Shown here: positions 8,811-15,396 of the stretch, piece after piece
How positions within the stretch are numbered: position 1 is the stretch's first letter
Layout: each line of letters opens with the position of its first letter
From: Verrucomicrobiia bacterium
GTDB taxonomy: Bacteria; Verrucomicrobiota; Verrucomicrobiia; Limisphaerales; JAOAIM01
Reading direction: 5' to 3'
DNA: 38,069 nucleotides
NCBI GenBank assembly: GCA_026414705.1
Contig: JAOAIM010000009.1
Location: 1-38,069 of the forward strand
Position numbers and translations under genes: made by a program
Notes under the pieces: model-generated
What the model was told of the DNA's origin: nothing
The model's database searches: none
What the model saw: only the letters and a program-made list of their open reading frames with translations

Positions 8811-10184
8811 TCACGCGCTGCCGGAAATCAGCCCCAGTTCGCGGCCCACTTTCGCCAGTTTCTCCAGCGCAAAGTCAATTTGCGCGTCGGTGTGCGTCGC
8901 CATGAGGCTGATGCGGATGAGTTCGCGGCCGGGCGCGACGGCGGGTGGCACGACCGGGTTGACAAACACGCCCTCCTCTTCGAGCCGTTTGGTCATGCGG
9001 AACGCGGTGAGCAAATCGCCGCAATAGACCGGCAGCACCGGGGTTTCGGAGTCGCCCAGGTTGAAGCCCAGTGAGAGCAGGCCCTCCTTCATGCGGCGCG
9101 TGTTCTGCCAGAGTCGTTGGATGCGCTCCGGCTCGCTGATCATGATCTCCAGCGCGGCCAGCACGGCGGCGGCGTTCGCGGGACTCATGCTCGCGCTGAA
9201 AATCAGCGCGCGCGACTGGTGCTTCAGAAAATCAATCGTTGCCGCGTCTCCCGCAATGAATCCGCCCAGGCTCGCGAGCGACTTGCTGAAGGTGCCCATG
9301 ATCAGGTGCACCTGGTCGGTCAGCCCAAAGTGGCTGGGCGTGCCCGCGCCGTTTTCGCCCAGCACGCCGATCGCGTGCGCGTCGTCCACCATCACGGCCG
9401 CCCGATGCTTCTGCGCAATGCGGCACAGTTCGGGCAACTGCACAATGTCGCCCTCCATGCTGAAGACCCCGTCCACCACGATGAGCTTGCCCGCGTCCGG
9501 CTCCAAGGTGCTCAGTCGCCGTTCCAGCGCGGCCATGTCACGATGCGCGAACCGGATGAACTCGCCCGGGGCCAACATGCAGCCGTCCACGATGCTCGCG
9601 TGGTCGCTTTTGTCCGCGAGCACATAATCGCCGCGTCCCACCAGCGCGCTGATGACGCCGAGGTTGACCTGAAACCCGGTGCTGTAAAGCAGCACGGCCT
9701 CTTTCTTGACCAGCCGCGCCAGCGCCTGTTCCAGTTCGATGTGAATCTGGAGCGTGCCGTTGAGGAAGCGCGAGCCGGCACAGCCCGTGCCGTAGCGTTT
9801 CACCGCCGCGATCGCAGCCTCCTTGACCTTGGGATGATTCGTCAGGCCCAGGTAACTGTTCGAGCCGAGCATCAGCACCTTGCGCCCGTTGATGATCACC
9901 TCGGTGTCCTGCGCCGAGGAGATCATGCGAAAATACGGGTAAAGCCCGGCGGCGCGCGCCCGGGCCGGAGCGGTGAAGTCCCGCACCTTTTGGAAAATTG
10001 GCAAATCCGGCGGCAACGTGCGCTCGGCCAGTGCCGCTTCAAACCCGTCCACGGCCGCGTCGTAGTTGGCCGACGGGATGGGCCGGAGCGGACGGCGACG
10101 CGGCGTGGGTGGGGGCGCTTCCGCAGCGGGCTTGGACTCGTTGGGGGCGGAGTCGCGGCTCCGGGAAAACGAAAATCGTTTCAT
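8811..10184 (-). CDS. spt: Serine palmitoyltransferase (alpha-oxoamine synthase family)
   Basis: A PLP-dependent alpha-oxoamine synthase of 457 residues. Key features are [12 protein letters not shown] (about 107-118), [14 protein letters not shown] (131-144), DHAS with PLP-stacking His195, [20 protein letters not shown] with Asp267 and His270, and the Schiff-base lysine Lys301 in [16 protein letters not shown]. The phrases [13 protein letters not shown] and GTFSKS..S.GGFIAG fit the serine palmitoyltransferase side of the family better than KBL, BioF or HemA. It would condense serine with an acyl thioester to 3-ketosphinganine, the first sphingolipid step. The first 60 or so residues are a Ser/Pro/Arg-rich extension not normal for bacterial members. 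The frame stays open to 10388 with other possible starts (for instance ATG 10367); 10184 is preferred because the upstream part looks unconserved. No acyl carrier protein gene lies nearby. Confidence 0.88.
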   Translation of the reverse strand: MKRFSFSRSRDSAPNESKPAAEAPPPTPRRRPLRPIPSANYDAAVDGFEAALAERTLPPDLPIFQKVRDFTAPARARAAGLYPYFRMISSAQDTEVIINGRKVLMLGSNSYLGLTNHPKVKEAAIAAVKRYGTGCAGSRFLNGTLQIHIELEQALARLVKKEAVLLYSTGFQVNLGVISALVGRGDYVLADKSDHASIVDGCMLAPGEFIRFAHRDMAALERRLSTLEPDAGKLIVVDGVFSMEGDIVQLPELCRIAQKHRAAVMVDDAHAIGVLGENGAGTPSHFGLTDQVHLIMGTFSKSLASLGGFIAGDAATIDFLKHQSRALIFSASMSPANAAAVLAALEIMISEPERIQRLWQNTRRMKEGLLSLGFNLGDSETPVLPVYCGDLLTAFRMTKRLEEEGVFVNPVVPPAVAPGRELIRISLMATHTDAQIDFALEKLAKVGRELGLISGSA

Positions 10185-10502
10185 GGATGGAAAGCGGCTC
10201 GGGCGCCGCGCGGCGTGGAAGGAAGCCAGCCAGCCGCGCGCCCGCGAATTGGCCCACTGGTCGGAAATCGCCAGCATCAGCCGGGCGAACAGGGCGCCGG
10301 CGCGACGGTTACGCTTCTGACCCGCGAGATTCAGCCAGCTCATTCGTTTGAGTGCCTTGAGCCTCATTTTTTGCCGCCAACCCGTCAAGCCGTTTGTAAA
10401 CCAAAACGATCTGTCCGCGCTTCAACGCTGAAAGCTCCCGGACGCCAAACGGCCCCTTCAGGGCGTTTGCCTCTCCGCTCAAACATTCGATACCGTCGCG
10501 CC
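10185..10502. other. Divergent gap between spt and the antitoxin gene
   Basis: About 318 bp separate the preferred spt start from the antitoxin gene. The minus-strand frame remains open to 10388, so part of this stretch may be an N-terminal spt extension rich in Arg and Trp. No RNA gene, repeat or convincing promoter was seen. Confidence 0.45.
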
Positions 10503-10763
10503 ATGATCGAATGCACCGTCAATGACGCCCCGACCAACTTTCACGAGTTGCTGAAGCGCGTCGCCCACGGCGAGACAGTGCGAATTCGGGATCACGGCCA
10601 ACCCATCGCGCGCATGGTGCGGGACGTGGAGTTTTTGCCCGGACCAGACTTCGCAGCGATTTTCGACGGATACCAACCCGACACCCTCGATCTCGCGGCG
10701 GCCGAGGAAATCGCCGAGAACCTGCGGCTTCTGGAGGCAACGTATGCCCCGCTGGCTCATTGA
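10503..10763 (+). CDS. Type II antitoxin, Phd/YefM (VapB-like) family
   Basis: The 86-residue protein starts MIECTVNDAPTNFHELLKRV and continues AHGETVRIRDHGQPIARMV, the classic Phd/YefM DNA-binding fold in which such antitoxins autorepress their operon. The C-terminal part (LDLAAAEEIAENLRLLEAT) is the acidic, helical toxin-binding region. Its stop codon overlaps the start of the toxin reading frame at 10744 by 20 nt, the usual arrangement of vapBC-type pairs. The gene itself looks intact, but its toxin partner is broken (see next feature), so it is now probably a solitary antitoxin. Confidence 0.85.
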   Translation: MIECTVNDAPTNFHELLKRVAHGETVRIRDHGQPIARMVRDVEFLPGPDFAAIFDGYQPDTLDLAAAEEIAENLRLLEATYAPLAH

Positions 10764-10863
10764 TACGGATGGGTTCATCGAGGGCGAACGGGGCAACCCG
10801 GCGTTTGACCGGTGGCAACGCGAAACGTAAAGGACTTCGAGCCGGTGGGTTGTCCTTGTGCCG
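10744..10863 (+). pseudogene. VapC-type PIN toxin, internally deleted remnant
   Basis: The frame from 10744 reads MPRWLIDTDGFIEGERGNPAF, the N terminus of a PIN-domain VapC toxin including the first catalytic aspartate region (LIDTD), but it stops at 10828-10830 after 28 residues. Immediately overlapping it in another frame, from 10812, is ATRNVKDFEPVGCP, the typical C-terminal end of a VapC toxin. The central part, roughly 80-90 residues with the remaining acidic catalytic residues, is missing, with the junction near 10808-10820. The gene is therefore a decayed toxin produced by an internal deletion. The exact 3' limit is uncertain because the frame runs on without a clear family end. Confidence 0.8.
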
Positions 10864-10906
10864 ATGTCTTGGCCCGATGGCGTTGGCCGGCTCGAGCTTT
10901 CAATCT

Positions 10907-12538
10907 TCAACCCTCGCCGTTTTGGAATGCGAGCCGAACATCCCGCTCATTCACAAACGCCAGCGCGCCGGTTGGGCAATGCAGCACGCATTCGGCGGCG
11001 ACTTTTTGCAGCCCGCGCTCGATCGCCTCGTTGAACGGCACGCCCACGCGCACGTCGAAGCCGCGCCCGATGAACGTCAGCCCCAGCGGCTCGCGCGCCT
11101 GCTCGGTCAGCTTCACGCAAATCCCGCACAAAATGCACTTGCCCGGCTCGAACAGCACCCCGCCCGGATGCTCGCGTTGCTCAAACGTCCGCCGCTCGGA
11201 GCGGAACCGATTCGCGTCCGCGCCATAGACCTGCGCCCAGTGCTGCAACAGGCATTCGCCGGAGGACCGGCAGTCGCAATGCAGACAGCGCGACGCCTCC
11301 AACGCGGCTTCCTGCGGCGTGTGGCCCAGGCAACGGTCGCAGGGCGTGACGCGGTGGGCCGCGTTGGCGTGGCGCAGGAATTCGCGCAACTCGCCCGGCT
11401 GCAACCGGCCCATCACGCTGGAAAACGGCTTCTCCGGCCGCCGCGGAGTGCGCCCATCCAGGAACGCGCTCACGGCCGCCGCGACGGCGTGACCCTCGGC
11501 CATCGCGCGCACGAGCTGGCGCACGGGCCGCACGGCACTGCCGGCGGCAAACACCTTCGGCAGGCGCGTCTGACCGCTGTTGGGGTCCACCTCGATTCCG
11601 CCCGCGCCAAACGGCACGCCGATGCGCGCCGCCTCTTCTGCCGAAAGTTCGCCCACCGCCAGCACCGCGTCGAACGCCCGCGTCAATCCCTCCAGCGTCA
11701 ACTCGCGGCCCAGTTCGACGCCGTTCTCAAAGCGCACGCCCAGCCGCGTCAGTTGTTCCAGTTCCGCGTCGAGCACGGGCCGGGGCAGTTCGGTTTCGGG
11801 CACCGCGCGCAGCGAGCCACCCGGTTGCGCGTGTCGGTCGGCGACGACAACCGCGTGCCCTTCGCGGGCGAGCCGATGCGCCGCCGCCAGGCCCGCCGGC
11901 CCCGCGCCCACGATGACCACCGATTTGCCACTGGGCGGCTTGCGCGGCGGGACCCGGGGCGAGCGCGGCGCACCTGTGGTCGCGTCAGCCCCCCGCAAGC
12001 CCAGCTCCCAATCCGCCACGAACCGTTCCATGTCGCGAATGGCGGCGGGATTGTCCCAGGCGGCGCGGCGGCAACCCTGTTCGCACGGGTGATGACACAG
12101 CCGTCCGAGCACCGCTGCCAGCGGCAACGCGCGCCGAACCTCGGTCGCCGCCTCCTCGAGCCGCCCGGCCTGGATTGCCCGCAGCATGGCCGGCACGTTC
12201 AACTCCAGCGGACACAACCGGTGACACGGCGAGAGGCAATCGCCCACGTGATCGCTGAAGAGCAGCTCGAGCGCGGTGCGGCGCGCCTCGTGCACTTCTG
12301 AGGTTTCGCTTTCCACGACCATGCCGGGCGTGACCTTCGTGCCGCACGAGGGCACGAGTCGTCCGTTGATTTTGACCAGGCACACCAGACACGTCGTCAG
12401 CGGCCCGCACTCTTCGAGGTAGCAGAGCGTGGGGATTTCGATGCCCGCGCGTCGCGCCGCTGCCAGCACGGTCTCGCCCTCGGCGACCTGGACCGCCCGC
12501 CCGTCAATGGTGATGGAAAACGTCACGCTCACGAGCAT
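10907..12538 (-). CDS. NuoG/GltD hybrid iron-sulfur flavoprotein lacking the NAD(P)H domain
   Basis: The 543-residue product has an N-terminal NuoG/HydA-type [2Fe-2S] ferredoxin domain (Cys39, 50, 53, 65), then a GltD/DPYD-type Fe-S helical domain (C101..C105..C109P, later CHHPCEQGC at 149-156, IRDMERFVADWE). An FAD Rossmann motif follows (VVIVGAGPAGLAAAHRLA, 207-224). The C-terminal part is ferredoxin-like, with CDRC, CLHCDC, KCILCGIC (468-474) and CVLHCPTGAL (517-526), again as in NuoG. In GltD proteins a second GxGxxG NADPH domain of some 130-150 residues sits between the two FAD-domain halves. Here FDAVLAVGE (289-297) runs almost directly to KVFAAGSAV (328-336), so that domain is absent. 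It is the last gene of the operon after the HydC-HydB fusion and probably exchanges electrons with it through Fe-S clusters. An upstream extension to 12946 is rejected: it is repeat-derived and overlaps the previous gene. Confidence 0.8.
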   Translation of the reverse strand: MLVSVTFSITIDGRAVQVAEGETVLAAARRAGIEIPTLCYLEECGPLTTCLVCLVKINGRLVPSCGTKVTPGMVVESETSEVHEARRTALELLFSDHVGDCLSPCHRLCPLELNVPAMLRAIQAGRLEEAATEVRRALPLAAVLGRLCHHPCEQGCRRAAWDNPAAIRDMERFVADWELGLRGADATTGAPRSPRVPPRKPPSGKSVVIVGAGPAGLAAAHRLAREGHAVVVADRHAQPGGSLRAVPETELPRPVLDAELEQLTRLGVRFENGVELGRELTLEGLTRAFDAVLAVGELSAEEAARIGVPFGAGGIEVDPNSGQTRLPKVFAAGSAVRPVRQLVRAMAEGHAVAAAVSAFLDGRTPRRPEKPFSSVMGRLQPGELREFLRHANAAHRVTPCDRCLGHTPQEAALEASRCLHCDCRSSGECLLQHWAQVYGADANRFRSERRTFEQREHPGGVLFEPGKCILCGICVKLTEQAREPLGLTFIGRGFDVRVGVPFNEAIERGLQKVAAECVLHCPTGALAFVNERDVRLAFQNGEG

Positions 12539-12722
12539 TGCTCCTGGAACAGGCGGAAGCGCGAAGCGGCCAACGCGCAACGCGCAACCAAACCGGATGG
12601 CAAATGGAGAACGGTGCAAATGCACGGGCGCGGCCTTCCACAACAACGGCCCTGGCAAGCCCCGGTTCGACGGGTTTGGCTCGTCGGCACCTCTGCGTCG
12701 CTGCGTTGAAAAAAGGTTTCCA
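12539..12722. other. Intra-operon gap with a short intergenic repeat
   Basis: This 184-bp gap lies between the HydC-HydB gene and the flavoprotein gene and holds no gene. Near its upstream end (12688-12716) is CTCTGCGTCGCTGCGTTGAA, which resembles a word-like interspersed repeat ('ctctgcgtctctgcgttgaaa') that I recall from many Verrucomicrobiota genomes. That recollection cannot be confirmed from one window. Confidence 0.45.
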
Positions 12723-15368
12723 TCATGCGACCTCCACGGCGTTGTGCGGGCAGACGCGGCGACAGGTATCGCAGCGGGTGCATTTGGCGTCGTCAATCGC
12801 GTGCCGCGCGTAGGGCGTGAGCGGGATGGCGTTGACCGGACAGTGCTGGGCGCAAAGCGTGCAGCCGGTGCAGGCGTCGGTGATCGTGTAGTGGATGAGC
12901 GCGGTGCATCGGCGCGCCGGGCAACGGCCCTGCACGTGCGCTTCATATTCGTCTCGGAAATACCGGAGCGTCGTCAGCACCGGGTTGGGCGCGGTTTTGC
13001 CCAGGCCGCACAGGCTGCCGGCGCTGACCTGGTGGGCGAGGCGCTCCAGCTCATCCAGGTGTGCGCGCGTTGCCCGGCCGGTGCAAAGCCGGTCGAGGAT
13101 TTCGAGCATGCGCTTTGTGCCGATGCGGCAGAAGGTGCATTTGCCGCAGGACTGGTTTTGAGTGAAGCGCAGGAAGTAGCGCGCGATGTCCACCATGCAC
13201 GTGCTGTCGTCGAGCACGACCAGCCCGCCGCTGCCCATGATCGCGCCGATGTCGCGCAGGCTCTCGAAATCCACCGGCGTGTCGGCCAGCCGCGCCGGAA
13301 CGCACCCGCCGCTGGGCCCGCCGATTTGCACCGCCTTGAATCGCCGCCCCTCGCCCACGCCGCCGCCGATGTCCTCGACCAGCTCGCGCAACGTCGTGCC
13401 CATCGGTACTTCCACCAGCCCGCCGCGCCGCCCCCGGCCCGCCAGTGCAAACACCTTCGTGCCCCGGCTGGTGGGCGTGCCCAGCGCCGCAAATCGCTCC
13501 GGCCCGTGCCGCACGATCCACGGCACCATCGCCAGCGTCTCGACGTTGTTGATGAGCGTCGGCCGGCCCCACAAACCCTGCTCGGCGGGAAACGGCGGTC
13601 GCAACCGCGGCATGCCGCGCTCGCCCTGCAAGGAGGCGATCAGCGCCGTCTCCTCGCCGCACACAAACGCGCCCGCGCCCTCAAAGAGCGTGAGTTTGAA
13701 CGGCGGCCCGACGCCGAGGAGTTTTTCGCCCAGCCAGCCACGCCGCTCCAGTTCGGCGATCGCCGCCCGCACGCGCCGGACCGCCAGCGGATACTCGCGC
13801 CGCACATAAAAAATTCCCTCGCGCGCCCCGACCGCCAGGGCTGCAATCGCCAGCCCTTCGATCACGCGAAACGGAAACGATTCCAGAACCATCCGGTCCA
13901 TGAACGCGCCCGGATCGCCCTCATCGCCGTTGCAAATGACGTATTTGATCGGGCCGGGCTGACGGGCAACGACGCGCCACTTTTGCGCCGTCGGAAAACC
14001 GGCACCGCCCCGCCCGCGCAACCCCGAACGCTCGATGAGCGCGATGATTTCTTCGGAGGTGAGCGGTGCAGGTTGCTCCCTCTCCCTCAGGGAGAGGGCT
14101 GGGGTGAGGGTGAGAGCTTCGCGCGGGTCGGCGGTTTGGGAGTCTTTGGACTGCATGACGTGTTCTCCCTCACCCTTTCCCTCTCCCGCTGGGAGAGGGG
14201 AAGCGGTTTGGACGCCCGCGGGTTTGTCGGAAGGCGTGGGGCTTTTGGCTACCGGCTCCAGGGCTTGGGTGGGGTTGGACGCGTCGGACTGGTCAGAGCG
14301 TTCGCCCTCACCCTGACCTTTTGCCTCGGCCGGCGCGGGCGTGAGCGTAACGCCCAGACACTTCGCCAGCGCCGCAAAGCCCTCGTGCGCGACGTATTCG
14401 TCGAGGTCGAGCGGATCAAGTTTGCCAAAGTGCTCCGTCGCGATGTGCACCTGACGGCCCAGAAACGCGCGCACGGACGGATCGCGTTTGCTCAGCGAAA
14501 ACCGCTGCACCGCGCGCTCCGGCTCGGGCGCGTCGAACAACAACGCGTCCAGCGCGCGCGTCCAGACCCGCCGCAGCCGCTCGCGCCACCGGCGCGGGCG
14601 CAAGTGTCGCTGCAGCAGCGCGCCCGCCTGTTCGGCCGTCACGCCCGCATAAAACGTCCCGGGCCGACCGGCTTCGGCCACCTCGACCAGCGGCGTGCGA
14701 TGGCACATGCCCACGCAACCGACGCGCTTGACGACGACGTTCGCGCCGCTGGCTGCGGCGACCTCGTTGAGCGCGTGGAACAGCCGGTCGCTGCCCTTGG
14801 CCATGCAGCAGGAGCCGAGGCCGACGTGGATTTCCATTGCACCGTCGCCCGTGCGGCGCGGGTGAAGCGTTTCGGTGCTTTGCGTTGCGGCCGCGCGCGC
14901 CTGCAGTTGCAGAAACTCGCGCAGCACCTCCGGCACACGTTCGGGCGTGTTGTAGCCGAAGGTTTTCTCCCCGATGCACACGGTGGGCGCGAGCGTGCAG
15001 GTGCCCACGCAGGCGACGCGCTCGATGGTGAATCGCCGTTCCGCGTCGGTGTCCGCGCCCTCCGGGATGTTCAAGTGCCGGCGCAGGGCGTCTTCGATCC
15101 GCTCGGCCCCGGCCACGTGACAGGCCGTGCCGTGGCAGACGCGGATGCGGTATTTGCCGGTCGGCGCGAACCGGAACATGTCGTAGAACGACGCCACGCC
15201 GATGAGCCGCGCCGGGGTGATGTCGGTCGTCTCGCACACGTGCCGGAGCGCCTCTTCGGGCAGGTAACCGTAGTGCGCCTGCAACTCCTGGAGAATCGGG
15301 ATGACGGCCTCGGGCTTGCGACCCAGCCGCGCGACGATCTGCTCGGCAATGCTCAGGTCAACGGTCAT
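12723..15368 (-). CDS. HydC-HydB (NuoE-NuoF) fusion, NADH-oxidising flavoprotein with two C-terminal [4Fe-4S] sites
   Basis: One 881-residue protein joins domains that are normally separate subunits. Residues 1-155 are NuoE/HydC, a thioredoxin-like [2Fe-2S] domain (Cys78, 83, 120, 124). Residues 178-260 form a second thioredoxin-like [2Fe-2S] domain (Cys187/188, 218, 222). From about 290 comes NuoF/HydB, with the FMN site GLRGRGGAGFPT (449-460), NGDEGDPGAFMDRM, the NADH-site region GAGAFVCGEETAL, and the [4Fe-4S] ligands SCGKCTFC plus a later CGLG. The C terminus adds a dicluster ferredoxin (CTGCTLCAQHCP and CTRCDTCRRVCP). This layout is that of the diaphorase part of electron-bifurcating hydrogenases and transhydrogenases. 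Residues about 342-435 are a low-complexity insert, largely repeat-encoded, between FAALAKCLG and LTSEEIIAL, which are contiguous in ordinary NuoF. ATG 15368 is chosen because NuoE homology begins there. Confidence 0.88.
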   Translation of the reverse strand: MTVDLSIAEQIVARLGRKPEAVIPILQELQAHYGYLPEEALRHVCETTDITPARLIGVASFYDMFRFAPTGKYRIRVCHGTACHVAGAERIEDALRRHLNIPEGADTDAERRFTIERVACVGTCTLAPTVCIGEKTFGYNTPERVPEVLREFLQLQARAAATQSTETLHPRRTGDGAMEIHVGLGSCCMAKGSDRLFHALNEVAAASGANVVVKRVGCVGMCHRTPLVEVAEAGRPGTFYAGVTAEQAGALLQRHLRPRRWRERLRRVWTRALDALLFDAPEPERAVQRFSLSKRDPSVRAFLGRQVHIATEHFGKLDPLDLDEYVAHEGFAALAKCLGVTLTPAPAEAKGQGEGERSDQSDASNPTQALEPVAKSPTPSDKPAGVQTASPLPAGEGKGEGEHVMQSKDSQTADPREALTLTPALSLREREQPAPLTSEEIIALIERSGLRGRGGAGFPTAQKWRVVARQPGPIKYVICNGDEGDPGAFMDRMVLESFPFRVIEGLAIAALAVGAREGIFYVRREYPLAVRRVRAAIAELERRGWLGEKLLGVGPPFKLTLFEGAGAFVCGEETALIASLQGERGMPRLRPPFPAEQGLWGRPTLINNVETLAMVPWIVRHGPERFAALGTPTSRGTKVFALAGRGRRGGLVEVPMGTTLRELVEDIGGGVGEGRRFKAVQIGGPSGGCVPARLADTPVDFESLRDIGAIMGSGGLVVLDDSTCMVDIARYFLRFTQNQSCGKCTFCRIGTKRMLEILDRLCTGRATRAHLDELERLAHQVSAGSLCGLGKTAPNPVLTTLRYFRDEYEAHVQGRCPARRCTALIHYTITDACTGCTLCAQHCPVNAIPLTPYARHAIDDAKCTRCDTCRRVCPHNAVEVA
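14078..14114 (+). repeat. BIME-like palindromic repeat, copy A (inside the HydC-HydB gene)
   Basis: A perfect 9-bp stem CCCTCTCCC / GGGAGAGGG with a 3-nt loop (14078-14098) is followed by a G-rich tail CTGGGGTGAGGGTGAG (14099-14114). It pairs with an inverted copy at 14165-14199 about 50 bp away. Both are in-frame within the coding sequence and encode the low-complexity linker. Confidence 0.85.
14165..14199 (-). repeat. BIME-like palindromic repeat, copy B (inside the HydC-HydB gene)
   Basis: Inverted relative to copy A: the tail CTCCCTCACCCTTT (14165-14178) precedes the stem CCCTCTCCC-GCT-GGGAGAGGG (14179-14199). On the coding strand it gives PLPAGEGKGEGE. A degenerate third tail lies near 14303-14322 (encoding AKGQGEGE). 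Confidence 0.85.
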
Positions 15369-15396
15369 GCGCTGTTTGACTCTCCAATCAGGCGGA

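Noticed and set aside
9117-10502. Long in-frame extension upstream of the antitoxin, antisense to spt
   Set aside because: The antitoxin family begins exactly at ATG 10503; the upstream part is a shadow of spt.
10907-15368. Reading the HydC-HydB and flavoprotein genes as respiratory complex I subunits NuoE/F/G
   Set aside because: No other nuo genes are present, the NuoF part carries an extra C-terminal dicluster, and the NuoG-like part contains a GltD-type FAD domain, so it is not complex I.
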